A stretch of DNA of 64,000 nucleotides, taken from positions 1,376,501 through 1,440,500 of the forward strand of contig JAUFRC010000001.1 of the NCBI GenBank assembly GCA_030410095.1, given 5' to 3'. The translations under genes and the position numbers were made by a program. The first letter of the stretch is position 1, and each line of letters opens with the position of its first letter. The notes under the pieces were generated by a model that saw only the letters and a list, made by a program, of their open reading frames with translations, was not told where the DNA came from and did not search any database. Source of the stretch: Paracoccus cavernae (GTDB lineage: Bacteria > Pseudomonadota > Alphaproteobacteria > Rhodobacterales > Rhodobacteraceae). This document shows positions 33,166 to 43,329 of this stretch, piece after piece.

Positions 33166-34064
33166 ATGAATGTCGAAAATCCTTGGTTGCGCGCAGAGCT
33201 CGACAATACGCTCGACGAAGATATCGAGATCGAACTGGAGGACGCCGCCCTTTCGGAAGAGATCGGCCGCATCTACCGCGAAACCCATCCCGAACAACTG
33301 GACCGCCGGACCTATTTCTACGAGTTGCTGCGTCTTCAGGCCGAGCTGATCAAGCTGCAGGACTGGGTCAGCTATCACAAGGAAAAGGTCGTCGTGATCT
33401 TTGAAGGTCGCGATAGTGCGGGCAAGGGCGGCGCGATCAAACGCATCACCCAGCGCCTCAACCCGCGCGTCTGTCGCGTCGTCGCCCTCCCGCGCCGTCC
33501 GACCGCGAAAAGACGCAATGGTATTTCCAGCGCTATGTGCCGCACCTGCCCGCCGGCGGCGAGATCGTGCTCTTCGACCGCAGCTGGTACAACCGCGCCG
33601 GTGTCGAGCGCGTCATGGGTTTTGCCACCGAGGACGAGGTCCAGCAATTTTTCGACGACGTGCCCGAATTCGAGCGCATGCTGGTGCGCTCGGGCATCCG
33701 CTTGGTGAAATACTGGTTCTCGGTCACCGACGAGGAACAGCAGATGCGCTTTTGATGCGCATCCACGACCCTCTCAAACAGTGGAAGCTCTCGCCGATGG
33801 ACCTGCAATCGCGCGTCCGCTGGGAGGATTACACCAAGGCCAAGGAAGAGATGTTCGAGCGCACGAATATTCCCGAGGCCCAGTGGTACATCGTGCCGGG
33901 CAACGACAAGAAGCGCGCGTCTGAACTGCATCTCGCATCTTCTGACGCAGATCCCCTACGAGCCGGTGCCCCATGAAGAGGTCCACCTGCCCGACCGCGT
34001 CTTCAATCCCGATTACGAACGCGACGTGCTGCCGCGCGATCTCTATGTGCCGCAGATCTATTGA
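33166..34064 (+). CDS. ppk2: polyphosphate kinase 2 (PPK2 family)
   Basis: Transfers phosphate between polyphosphate and nucleotides. Walker A is FEGRDSAGKGGAIKR (about residues 79-93). The lid and Walker B region is seen as FDRSWYNRAGVERVMGF, followed by VKYWFSVTDEEQ and DPLKQWKLSPMDLQSR. Three frameshifts (near 33490, 33752 and 33920) divide it; the corrected length is about 298 residues, as expected for a one-domain PPK2. The C-terminal block ends PRDLYVPQIY. Confidence 0.93.
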
Positions 34065-34228
34065 TCCCGCGCCTTCCGCACCGTTCCGTCAGGCCGCCCC
34101 TCCGGCCTGACGTTCCGCTTTCCGGCGGCCTCCCTTTGACCCCAGCACGACGGCTTGCAAATGCCGCGCGGGACGTCGAAAACGGCCTGCACCCGCAAGG
34201 GGCCAGACCATCGCAGGGAGAAGATGTC

Positions 34229-34534
34229 ATGCCCAAAGCCTATTGGATCGGCCATGTCTCGGTCGGGGACCCCGATATCTACGAGGGCTACCGCCGTGCC
34301 AATGCGGAGGCTTTCGCCAAATACAATGCGCGCTTTCTGGTGCGGGGCGGGCCGCAGAGCCTGCTCGAGGGCGAGATGCGCAACCGCTCCGTCGTGATCG
34401 AATTCGCCGATCTCGCGACGGCGCAGGCCTGCTACGACAGCCCCGAATATGCCGCGGCGCGCAGCATCCGCGAAAGTTGTAGCCTCACCGATCTCGTCAT
34501 CGTCGAGGGCTGGGCCGATTGTCCGGCAGAGTGA
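34229..34534 (+). CDS. DUF1330 family protein
   Basis: A 101-residue single-domain protein of the dimeric alpha/beta barrel type. MPKAYWIGHVSVGDPDIYEGY, AKYNARFLVRGG and the late VVIEFADLATAQACYDSPEY are the conserved DUF1330 blocks. GGGAGAAG lies just upstream of the ATG. Function unknown; the family resembles small oxygenases or isomerases. The frame is intact. Confidence 0.87.
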   Translation: MPKAYWIGHVSVGDPDIYEGYRRANAEAFAKYNARFLVRGGPQSLLEGEMRNRSVVIEFADLATAQACYDSPEYAAARSIRESCSLTDLVIVEGWADCPAE

Positions 34535-34608
34535 ACTTTGGGTTGACGGGAATGGACTTGTCCCCCCTGAAATCACCTATGGTTAACAAAACGCGATATT
34601 TGGACGCC

Positions 34609-35070
34609 ATGTTTCGAAATCTTCTCAGCCGCCTCTTCAGTGAAGAAGCCACCGACACCAAGCTCTCGACGCAGGATGCCGAGGTCGCGATCGCGGCCTT
34701 GCTCGTTCGCCTGGCGCGCGCCGACGATCACTACGGCAAGGCCGAGAAGACGCGTATAGACCTGATTCTCGCCAATCGCCGCAATCTCGACCCCGAGGAT
34801 GCCGCAGAACAGCGCGCCGCAGCCGAGATGATCGAGGCCGAAGCCCCCGATACCGTGCGTTTCACCCGCCTGATCAAGGACCGGATCCCGCTTGATGTCC
34901 GCACCGGCGTCATCGAGGCGCTGTGGTCGGTCGCCTATGCCGACGGCCGCCGCTCGGCACATGAGGACAGCTTCGTGCGTCTGATTTCCGGCCTGCTCGG
35001 GGTTACGGATGTCGATTCCGGCATCGCGCGTCAGAAAGTCCTCAAGGACCTCGGCATCAACGAGAAATGA
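34609..35070 (+). CDS. TerB-family protein
   Basis: A 153-residue all-helical protein of the TerB/tellurite-resistance-like fold. The repeated pattern AIAALLVRLARADDHYGKAE and LWSVAYADGRRSAHED carries the acidic metal-binding type residues of the family. The frame is intact. It stands alone, without other ter genes, so a direct link to tellurite is not supported. Confidence 0.8.
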   Translation: MFRNLLSRLFSEEATDTKLSTQDAEVAIAALLVRLARADDHYGKAEKTRIDLILANRRNLDPEDAAEQRAAAEMIEAEAPDTVRFTRLIKDRIPLDVRTGVIEALWSVAYADGRRSAHEDSFVRLISGLLGVTDVDSGIARQKVLKDLGINEK

Positions 35071-35141
35071 TCCGGCATTGACCTTGCGGCACTTGCGACG
35101 AAAGCGTTGCAATCCGGACGCAAATATCGCCTCATGACGCT

Positions 35142-35968
35142 ATGAACACCTCTGATGCCCCTGCCGTTACCGGCACGTCTGCCGCAACCGGAACCGCCTC
35201 TGCCGGGCCGGTTATCGAGATCGCGGCCTCCATAAATCCTATGGCAACCATAATGTCCTCAAAGGCGTCGGCCTTGTCGCGCCGCGCGGTCATGTCGTCA
35301 GCCTGATCGGCTCTTCGGGGTCGGGCAAGTCGACGCTTCTGCGCTGCTGCAACCTGCTTGAAGACAGCCAGCAAGGCGATGTCGTCTTCGAGGGCGAGGC
35401 CGTGAAATGGGCCGGAAGCGGCGCGGCGCGCCGTCCCGCCGATCGTGCGCAGGTCACGCGTCTGCGCACCAACCTGTCGATGGTTTTCCAGCAGTTCAAC
35501 CTCTGGTCCCATATGACGATCCTGCAAAACGTCATGGAAGCGCCGGTAACGGTGCTCGGCCGCGACCCCAAACAGGTCGAGGAACGCGCCCGCGCGCTTC
35601 TGGCCAAGGTCGGGATCGGCGACAAGGCGGATGCCTGGCCCGCGCAGCTTTCAGGCGGACAGCAGCAGCGCGCGGCGATCGCCCGCGCCCTGTGCATGGA
35701 GCCCAAGGCGCTGCTTCTCGACGAGCCGACCTCTGCGCTCGATCCCGAGCTGCAGCAAGAGGTCGTCAAGGTCATCAAGGATCTCGCGGCCGAACACCGC
35801 ACCATGCTGCTGGTCACCCACGACATGCGCCTTGCGGCCGATGTCAGCGACCATGTCGTCTTCCTCCATCAGGGCCTCATCGAAGAAGAGGGCCCGCCCG
35901 ACCAGATCTTTGGCGCACCCCGCACAGAACGGCTTCGCCAATTTCTCAGTGCAGGTAATGCACAATGA
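35142..35968 (+). CDS. amino-acid ABC transporter ATP-binding protein (HisP/GlnQ type)
   Basis: ATPase of a polar amino acid/polyamine importer. Walker A is IGSSGSGKSTLL, the signature LSGGQQQRAAIA and Walker B ALLLDEPTSALDPEL. The first ~28 residues are an Ala/Thr/Ser-rich extension. A base lost near 35227 shifts the frame just before GLHKSYGNHNVLKGVGL. It begins an operon with a binding protein, two permeases and a glutamine-synthetase-like gene. Confidence 0.92.
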
Positions 35969-35990
35969 CCGTCCAACAGTGAGAGTAACC

Positions 35991-36719
35991 ATGAAAAAAC
36001 TGCTGATCGCCGCCACCGCTTTGGCACTGACCTCGGGGATGGGCATGGCCCAGACCGTGCGCATCGCCTCGGAAGGTGCCTATGCGCCCTATAACCTGAT
36101 CAACGACAAGGGCGAGCTTGACGGCTACGAGATCGAACTCGGCAACGAGATGTGCAAACGCGCCGAACTGACCTGCACCTGGGTCAAGAACGATTTCGAC
36201 GCGATGATCCCGAACCTCGTCAGCTCGAACTTCGACGCGATCATGGCAGGCATGTCGATCACCGACGAGCGCAAAAAGCAATCCAGTTCACCCAGAACTA
36301 CCTGCCGGCCACCCTCCGCCTATATGGCGCTGAGCGCGGATGCCGATGTCAAAGGCGGTATCGTCGCCGCGCAGACCGGCACGATCCAGTCGGGCTATGT
36401 CGCGCAATCGGGTGCGACCCTCGTGGAATTCGGTACCTTCGACGAAGCGACCGCCGCCGTGCGCAACGGCGAGGCCGATGCGATCTTCGCCGACAAGGAA
36501 TATCTGGTTCCGCTGGTCAACGAAGGCAGCGACGGTTTCGCATGGGTCGGCGAGGATGTCGTTCTGGGTGACGGCATCGGCATGGGCCTGCGCCAGTCCG
36601 ACACCGAGCTGAAGGACAAATTCGACGCCGCCATCGCCTCGATGAAGGCCGACGGCAGCATCAACACGCTGATCGAAAAGTGGTTCGGGCCCGAGGCCCA
36701 GAAATTCCCCACCAACTGA
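35991..36719 (+). CDS. periplasmic amino-acid-binding protein of the ABC transporter
   Basis: Solute-binding protein of family 3. The signal peptide is MKKLLIAATALALTSGMGMA. The domain opens with VRIASEGAYAPYNLINDKGE and includes GYEIELGNEMCKRAEL and DAIMAGMSITDERKK. Two compensating frameshifts near 36282 and 36315 garble a short stretch between KK and SAYMALSADA. The corrected product has about 242 residues. The Cys pair CKRAELTC is typical of Lys/Arg/Orn-binding relatives. It starts 22 bases after the ATPase gene. Confidence 0.92.
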   Translation: MKKLLIAATALALTSGMGMAQTVRIASEGAYAPYNLINDKGELDGYEIELGNEMCKRAELTCTWVKNDFDAMIPNLVSSNFDAIMAGMSITDERKKQSSSPRTTCRPPSAYMALSADADVKGGIVAAQTGTIQSGYVAQSGATLVEFGTFDEATAAVRNGEADAIFADKEYLVPLVNEGSDGFAWVGEDVVLGDGIGMGLRQSDTELKDKFDAAIASMKADGSINTLIEKWFGPEAQKFPTN

Positions 36720-36733
36720 TCCGGCATTAAGGA

Positions 36734-36762
36734 CCGCCATCCGCAAAGGCTGCGGGTGGCGG
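36734..36762 (+). other. mRNA hairpin between binding-protein and permease genes
   Basis: CCGCCATCCGCA pairs with TGCGGGTGGCGG (one G-T pair) around AAGGC, 14 bases after the stop. There is no T tract, so it is more likely an mRNA stabiliser that raises binding-protein yield than a terminator. Confidence 0.6.
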
Positions 36763-36775
36763 CAATCGAGGCCCC

Positions 36776-37651
36776 ATGTTCGCTTATTGCGCCGATCCCA
36801 AGGCCCTAGAGGGCCTGTCTTGGCTGATGTGTTACCTCACATCCGGCAAGCATATGATGTTCTACATGTCCTTCGGGACGGTGCTGCTGCTTCTGGCGAT
36901 CACCGCGCCGATCGCGCTGTTGTTCGGCTTCGGCGGCGCGATGGCCTCGCGGTCGAACATCCGGCCTTTGCGCTGGTTCGGCAAAATCTACACCTCGATG
37001 GTGCGGGGCGTGCCCGACATCATCTTTTTCCTCTTCGTGCCGATCGCGCTGGATCAGGCCTTTGAATGGCTGCGCAGCCGCGTCTATTGCGACCCCTCGA
37101 TCCCCGTCCGGCAGGGCAACGAATTTCTGGTCTGTGCGGCGGCAAAACTGCCGCTGTCGAGCTCGCCCGAATGGGTGCATCAGGCCTATGCGGTCTTTCT
37201 CGCCGTCCTCGCTTTTTCGATCGTCTTCGGCGCCTTTGCGGCAAACGTGCTTTACGGCGCGATGAATGCCGTACCGCGCGCCCAGATCGAGACCGCAGAG
37301 GCCTACGGCATGAGCACGCGCCAGACCACCCGCCGCATCCTCATCCCGCAGATGTGGACCTATGCCTTGCCCGGCCTCTCGAACCTCTGGCTCATCCTGA
37401 TCAAATCGACGCCGCTGCTCTTCGTGCTCGGGGTCGAGGATATCGTCTATTGGGCGCGCGAGCTCGGCGGCTCCAAGACCAGTGCCTATTCCTATCCCCA
37501 TCCCGATTGGCGGATTTACTATTTCCTCGGAATTCTCGTGTTCTATCTGCTGATGACATGGATTTCGGAACGCTTCTTCGACCGGCTCAAACGGCGCTTC
37601 TCGCGCGGGCAGGCGACGATGGCGGGTGAAGCCATGCGAAAGGCCGCGTGA
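36776..37651 (+). CDS. amino-acid ABC transporter permease (HisQ type)
   Basis: A 291-residue inner-membrane permease with about five helices. The ATPase-contact (EAA) loop is AQIETAEAYGMSTRQTTRRILIPQMW. An insert between helices (residues ~100-130) carries two Cys. The frame is intact. It overlaps the next permease gene by TGATG. Confidence 0.93.
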   Translation: MFAYCADPKALEGLSWLMCYLTSGKHMMFYMSFGTVLLLLAITAPIALLFGFGGAMASRSNIRPLRWFGKIYTSMVRGVPDIIFFLFVPIALDQAFEWLRSRVYCDPSIPVRQGNEFLVCAAAKLPLSSSPEWVHQAYAVFLAVLAFSIVFGAFAANVLYGAMNAVPRAQIETAEAYGMSTRQTTRRILIPQMWTYALPGLSNLWLILIKSTPLLFVLGVEDIVYWARELGGSKTSAYSYPHPDWRIYYFLGILVFYLLMTWISERFFDRLKRRFSRGQATMAGEAMRKAA

Positions 37652-38478
37652 TGGAACAATGCCTCCAGACCATCCAGAGCTACGGGCTGCGCGCGATCGG
37701 CATCGGCGAGCGGATGCTGCCGCGATCCGATTTCACGCTTTGCGAACAGGTGACGCTGATCGGCTCGGGCCTGATCTGGAACATCTATTTCGCGGGCGTG
37801 GCGCTTCTGGTCGGCTTCTTCCTCGCCAATGCGCTGGCTCTGGCCAAGGCGAGCCCCAATCCGTGGCTGCGCAAACCCGCGGAATGGTTCATCTTCCTTT
37901 TCCGCGGCAGCCCGCTTTTCATCCAGTTCTTCGTCGCCTACGAGGCTTTGGTGCAATTGCCGCGTGCAGGCATCGACATCTTCGGGCTCACGGTCCAGAC
38001 GAGCTGGATGACGCGGGCTTGGGCGGGCGCGCTGTTCGTGCTCACGCTCAACACCGCCGCCTATTCGGCCGAGATCTTCTACGGCGCGCTCCGCAACGTC
38101 CCCAAAGGTGATATCGAGGCCGCCGATGCCTATGGTTTCACCGGCTGGAAGCGCTACCGCAAGATCATCTGGCCGATCTCGATGCGGCTGGCATGGCCCG
38201 CCTATACCAACGAGGCGATCTTCCTGTTCCATGCCACGACGCTGGTGTTCTTCTCCAGCTTCCCCGCCTTCCAGCAACAGGGCGACGCGCTTTATTACGC
38301 GAGCTATTTTGCCGACAAGACTTTCAACCCCTTCGTCGCCTATCCGCTCGTTGCGGGCTATTTCATCCTCATGACGCTGTGCCTGATCGGGCTGTTCGGC
38401 ATCATGAACAGACGTCTCAACCGACATATCCCCGGGCAGCAAAAGAAGCTGCGATACCGGCCCAACCTTCTCAGGTGA
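37651..38478 (+). CDS. amino-acid ABC transporter permease (HisM type)
   Basis: A 275-residue permease partner. Its EAA loop is GDIEAADAYGFTGWKRYRKIIWP and the first helices follow a short N-terminus (MEQCLQTIQSYGLRAIG). The start overlaps the stop of the first permease; the frame is intact. A glutamine-synthetase-like gene begins 3 bases after its stop. Confidence 0.93.
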   Translation: MEQCLQTIQSYGLRAIGIGERMLPRSDFTLCEQVTLIGSGLIWNIYFAGVALLVGFFLANALALAKASPNPWLRKPAEWFIFLFRGSPLFIQFFVAYEALVQLPRAGIDIFGLTVQTSWMTRAWAGALFVLTLNTAAYSAEIFYGALRNVPKGDIEAADAYGFTGWKRYRKIIWPISMRLAWPAYTNEAIFLFHATTLVFFSSFPAFQQQGDALYYASYFADKTFNPFVAYPLVAGYFILMTLCLIGLFGIMNRRLNRHIPGQQKKLRYRPNLLR

Positions 38479-38481
38479 CCC

Positions 38482-39807
38482 ATGGACTGGCTGCGTGACC
38501 ATCCCGATGTCAAGACGATCCGCGTTGCCGCGGCAGATCTGAACGGAGTGGCCCGCGGCAAACGCGTTCCGGCCCGATTTGCCGACAAGCTGATGACCGA
38601 GGGGACCAAATTCCCTATTCCGTCCTCAGCATGGATATCTGGGGTGAGGATATCGAAAGCAGCCCGCTGGTGTTCGAATCCGGCGATCCCGACGGGATCC
38701 TGCTGCCCACCGAACGCGGCTTCATGCCGATGCCCTGGCTCGATGCGCCGACCGGCCTTCTGCCCTTGTGGATGTTTCACGAAGACGGCCGCCCCTATGA
38801 CGGCGACCCGCGTCAGGCGCTCGCGCGGGTGGTCGAGCGCTACAAGGCGGCGGGCCTGACGCCGGTGGTCGCGACCGAGCTCGAATTCTTTCTCATCGAC
38901 GATTCGGGCGGGCAATTGCGCGTGCCCCCAGCCCGCGTTCGGGCAAGCGCCGCACGGGGCCGAGACGCTCAGCCTGCGTGCGCTGGACGGGTTCGACCGG
39001 TTCTTCACCGCGCTTTACGACGCCTGCGAGGCGATGGACATTCCCGCCGATACCGCCATCTCCGAGGCCGCGCCGGGCCAGTTCGAAATCAACATGATGC
39101 ACCAGCCCGATCCGCTGAAAGCCGCGGATGACGCATGGCTTTTCAAGCTTTTGGTCAAGGGTCTTGCGCGCCAATACGGTTTTGCCGGCTCCTTCATGGC
39201 CAAACCCTACGAGGAGTGGAACGGCTCGGGGATGCATATGCATTTCTCGATCCTCGACCGCGAGGGCAACAATATCTTCGACAACGGCACGCCCGAAGGC
39301 TCCGAACGTCTCAGCCATGCCGTCGCGGGTTGTCTGGCCGCCATGCCCGGCTCGACCCTGCTTTTGCGCCGCATGAAAACAGCTATGACCGGCTGGTCCC
39401 GAATGCCCATGCGCCGACGGGCATCGGATGGGCCTATGAAAACCGCACCTCGGCGATCCGCATCCTCCTCCGGTCCCAAAGCCCGCCGGATCGAGCATCG
39501 CGTCGCGGGCGGCGATGTGAACCCCTATCTCTCGGTTGCGGCGGTTCTGGGCGCGGCGCTGAACGGGCTCGAGGATGCGCGCCCGGCGTCTGCGCCGATC
39601 AAGGGCAATGCCTATGATCAGGGCCTGCCGCAGCTTCCGGCCAGCTGGGCCGAGGCGATCGACGCTTTCGAGGCCTCGCCCGAGATCGGCCGGATCTTCT
39701 CGGCCCATCTCATCGAGAATTTCGTCATGATCAAACGGCAGGAGCTGCATTACATGGCCGAGCTCAGCGACGAGGAAACCGTCGAGCTTTACCTCGATAC
39801 CGTTTGA
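38482..39807 (+). CDS. glutamine-synthetase-family ligase (gamma-glutamylamine synthetase type), copy 1
   Basis: ATP-dependent ligase expected to join glutamate to an amine. The catalytic domain shows VVATELEFFLID, ISEAAPGQFEINMMHQ and the ATP-site segment GSGMHMHFSILD. RIEHRVAGGDVNPYLSVAAVL is the C-terminal block. Frameshifts near 38617, 38928, 39370 and 39465 break the gene; the corrected length is about 442 residues. It is closely linked to the ABC importer, so the imported substrate may be its amine. PuuA-like function is inferred from the cluster. Confidence 0.88.
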
Positions 39808-39818
39808 GATCCTGCAAG

Positions 39819-39847
39819 AAAAAGGGCCGGTCGATTGACCGGCCCTT
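39819..39847. terminator. bidirectional terminator between convergent ligase and aminotransferase genes
   Basis: GGGCCGGTC and GACCGGCCC pair around GATT, with an A tract before and TT after. Both converging genes end beside it. Confidence 0.85.
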
Positions 39848-39871
39848 CTCAATTCCAACGCCTGTGCAGCC

Positions 39872-40998
39872 TTAGAGGACCGCGTCGACCGCCTTTTGCA
39901 GACGCGCCAAAGCAGCGTCGACATCCTTGAGCTTGTCGAGGCCGAACAGACCGATGCGGAAGGTGCGGAAATCGGCACCCTCGCCCACCTGCAGCGGAAC
40001 ACCCGCCGCGATTTGCAGGCCTTGCGCCGCGAATTTGCTGCCGTTCTGGACATCGGGATCGGTGGTGTAGGCGACGACCACGCCGGGCGCGCCGAAACCC
40101 TCTGCCGCGAGAATGCGGACGCCCTTTTCGCGCAGCATCGCACGCACCGCATTACCCAGCTTCCATTGCGCGTCATAAGCCGCCTGGAAGCCGAACTCGC
40201 GGGTCTCGTTCATCGCGTCGCGCAGACCGACCAGCGCATCGGTCGGAACCGTCGCATGATAGGCATGGCCGCCGTTTTCATAGGCCGCCATCACCGAGCG
40301 CCATTTCTTCACGTCAAGGAAGAAGCTGTCGCTGGTCGAGGCCTCAAGACGCTCGACACCGCGCGCCGAAAGCATGACCATGCCCGCCGAAGGCGCAGCC
40401 GACCACCCCTTTTGCGGGGCGGAAATCAGCACGTCGACGCCGGTTTTCTGCATGTCGACCCAGATCGCACCCGAGGCGATGCAGTCGAGCACCATGATCG
40501 CGCCGACTTCATGGGCGGCATCGGCGACCTGTTTGATGTAGTCGTCGGGCAGGATCATGCCGGCCGCGGTTTCGACATGGGGGCGAAAACGGCATTCGGC
40601 TTGGTCTCGCGGATGCGGCTCACGACCTCTTCGACCGGCGGCGGCGAGAAGCTCGCCTGCGATCTGTTGCCGGTGGCGCGGGCCATGACGACGGTGGTTT
40701 CACGCGCAAAGGCGCCCGCGTCGAAAATCTGCGACCAACGATAGCTGAAAAAGCCGTTGCGGATGATCAAAGCATGGGCATCGCGGCCGAACTGGCGCGC
40801 AACGGCCTCCATCGCGGCGCTGCCGCCGCCGGGGATCAGCGCGACCTGCTCGGCACGGTAGACCTCGCGCAGCGTCTCGGAGATATCGCGCATGACCTGC
40901 TGGAAACGCTTCGACATATGATTGAGCGAGCGGTCGGTGAAAACGACCGAATATTCCAGCATTCCATCGGGATCGACTTCGGGGCGCAGACTGGGCAT
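39872..40998 (-). CDS. class V aminotransferase (alanine-glyoxylate type)
   Basis: PLP-dependent aminotransferase of about 375 residues. The N-terminal part has ALIPGGGSAAMEAVARQ; the PLP Lys lies in ISAPQKGWSAAPSAGM, with the cofactor Asp in MVLDCIASGA. The C-terminal domain ends with GLFGLDKLKDVDAALARL. A C deletion near 40582 (APMSK for APHVE) splits it. GGAGAAAG lies 4 bases before the ATG at 40998; an ATG at 41010 overlaps that ribosome site. Amino donor unknown; it may remove the amino group of a catabolic intermediate. Confidence 0.88.
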
Positions 40999-41044
40999 GT
41001 CTTTCTCCATAGTGTTTCAACGCATCTAGCATGATCGCCACTTT

Positions 41045-41126
41045 GAGGTCAGCCCGCCTTTAGGTCAGAGATCGCACTTGCCGTTTATACGATCTGTGGA
41101 AAATCTTTCCCGATATCGTGGAAAAT
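41045..41126. promoter_or_regulatory. repeat-rich divergent control region
   Basis: AGGTCAG occurs at 41046-41052 and 41062-41068. GTGGAAAAT occurs at 41096-41104 and 41118-41126; the first is part of GGAAA-ATC-TTTCC. The region lies between divergent genes and may bind regulators. Confidence 0.35.
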
Positions 41127-41217
41127 TGACGGAAATGAGGCGGATTCAGCGCAACTTCCCCCTTGTCGCACCCGATGGCCCCGATTACCTTGAGGATGCA
41201 CAATCACAGGCACATCA

Positions 41218-41975
41218 ATGCGTATCGGCATTCTGAAATGCGGCCAATCCCCGAGATCATCCGGGGCGAATTCGGCGATTACGACTCCATGTTCGAAAAA
41301 CTTCTCGAGGGCCGCGGCTTCAGCTTCCAAAGCTGGCATGTCGAGGCGATGGAGTTTCCGGCCTCGGTCGCTGCCGCCGACGGCTGGCTGCTGACGGGCT
41401 CGCGCCACGGCGTCTACGAGAACCACCCCTTTATCCCGCCGCTCGAAAGCTTCATCCGCGAGGCCTATCGCGCCGACATTCCCCTGGTCGGCATCTGTTT
41501 CGGCCATCAGATCATCGCGCAGGCCCTTGGCGGCACCGTGATCAAAAGCCCCAAAGGCTGGGCGGCCGGCCCGCAGGACTATGATTTCGACGGCGAGAAA
41601 ATCACGCTCAACGCCTGGCATCAGGATCAGGTCGTGGCCCTTCCGCCCGATGCCCGCACCGCCGGACACAACGAGTTTTGCGAGAATGCCGCGCTGATCT
41701 ACGGCAATCAGGCCTTCACCATTCAGGCCCATCCGGAATTCCGCGACGGCTTTGTCGAAGGGTTGATCGCGCATCGCTCGGCCGGTGTCGTCCCTGCCGA
41801 TCTGGTCGCCGGGGCCCGCGCGCGGCTCGGGACCGGCCTTGACTGTGACCGGATCGCCAGCCGGATCGAGGCATTCTTCAAACTGCCGCGAGGCTCCGCG
41901 GAATTATCCGTCGGCGGCGACAAATCCGTGTTATCTCAAGACAATAGATCAATGCTCCAGAAAGGTGACGCATGA
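41218..41975 (+). CDS. class I glutamine amidotransferase-like hydrolase
   Basis: About 252 residues of the GuaA/YfeJ-type amidotransferase fold. The nucleophile Cys is in LVGICFGHQIIAQALGG and the His-Glu pair in IQAHPEFRDGF. The true N-terminus is probably MRIGILKCGQ followed by PEIIRGEFGDYDSMF; a C lost near 41252 separates them. In this cluster it may hydrolyse gamma-glutamyl bonds, the PuuD role, though it is of a different subfamily. Its stop overlaps the next start as ATGA. Confidence 0.88.
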
Positions 41976-43329
41976 AACCCCGTTGGTTGGACGACACGCC
42001 GCAGGCCGCCCAAGACTTTGTTGCGGGCCGTCGCCTCGACGAGGTCGAATGCATCGTCGCCGATATTGCGGGGTGGCGCGGGGCAAGGCCATGCCCGCCT
42101 CGAAGTTCGCGACGCAGGAACGGTTCTACCTGCCCAATTCGATCTTTCTGCAAACAATCACCGGCGAATGGGCCGACAATCCGGCGGGTGCCTTCACCGA
42201 GCCGGACATGATCCTGACACCCGATTTTTCGACCACGGCCGCCGCGCCCTGGACCAATGACGCGACGCTGATGGTGATCCACGACGTCTCGGACCAGCAG
42301 GGCAATCCCGTGCCGGTCGCCCCGCGCAACGTGCTCAAACGCGTGCTCGCGCTTTACGAGGCCAAGGGCTGGCGTCCGATCGTCGCGCCGGAGATGGAGT
42401 TTTTTCTCGTTGCGAGGAACGTCGACCCCAACCAGCCGATCATCCCGCCGATGGGCCGCACCGGCCGCCGCGCGGCCGCGAAACAGGCCTATTCGATGTC
42501 GGCCGTCGACGAATACGGCAAGGTCATCGACGACATCTACGATTTCGCCGAGGCACAGGGCTTCGAGATCGACGGCATCTTGCAGGAAGGCGGCGCCGGC
42601 CAGATCGAGATCAACCTCAACCACGGTGATCCGGTCCATCTCGCCGACCAGATCTTCTACTTCAAACGCCTGATCCGCGAGGCGGCCCTGCGTCACGACT
42701 GTTTCGCCACCTTCATGGCCAAGCCGATCGAGGACGAGCCGGGCAGTGCCATGCATATCCACCACTCGATCGTGGATATCGCGACCGGCCAGAACATCTT
42801 TTCCGATCCCAAGGGCCGCGAGACGCCGGAATTCCTGCATTTCATCGCGGGGATGCAGAAACACCTGCCGGCAGGCGTCGCGCTGCTTGCCCCCTATGTG
42901 AACAGCTACCGTCGATACGTCCCCGATTTCGCGGCACCGATCAACCTCGAATGGGGGCGCGACAACCGCACCACCGGCCTGCGCGTGCCGGTCTCCGGCC
43001 CCGAGGCGCGTCGTCTGGAAAACCGGCTCGCGGGGATGGATTGCAACCCCTATCTCGGGCTCGCGGCCAGCCTCGCTTGCGGCTATCTCGGTCTGATCGA
43101 ACGCGAAACCCCGCGCGCGGAATGTCTGGGCGACGCCTATATGTCGCAAGACGAGCTGCCCTATAATCTGGGCGACGCGCTGGATCTTCTGACCGAAAGC
43201 CAGGCCATGCGCGAGGTTCTGGGGCAGGAATTCGTCGATGTTTACGTCTCGGTGAAACGCAACGAATTCAAGGAGTTCCTTCAGGTCATCAGCCCGTGGG
43301 AACGCGAGCATCTGTTGCTGAACGTATGA
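41972..43329 (+). CDS. glutamine-synthetase-family ligase (gamma-glutamylamine synthetase type), copy 2
   Basis: About 452 residues, full glutamine-synthetase fold. IVAPEMEFFLVARNV, LQEGGAGQIEINLNHGD and SAMHIHHSIVDI give the metal and ATP residues; RRLENRLAGMDCNPYLGLAA is the C-terminal block. A frameshift near 42075 lies before VARGKAMPASKFA. It is only distantly similar to copy 1, so it probably has another amine or amino acid substrate. It overlaps the genes on both sides by ATGA. Confidence 0.9.

Noticed and set aside
34609..35070. Tellurite-resistance operon
   Set aside because: A lone TerB-fold gene without terC/D/Z/A neighbours does not support that function.
41218..41975. Naming the amidotransferase puuD
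   Set aside because: It has the class I Cys/His/Glu residues but reads like GuaA/YfeJ-type proteins rather than PuuD, so only the role is suggested.
38482..43329. Calling either ligase the housekeeping glutamine synthetase glnA
   Set aside because: Both lack the usual glnA context and sit in amine-catabolism gene order; their sequences look like PuuA-type relatives.
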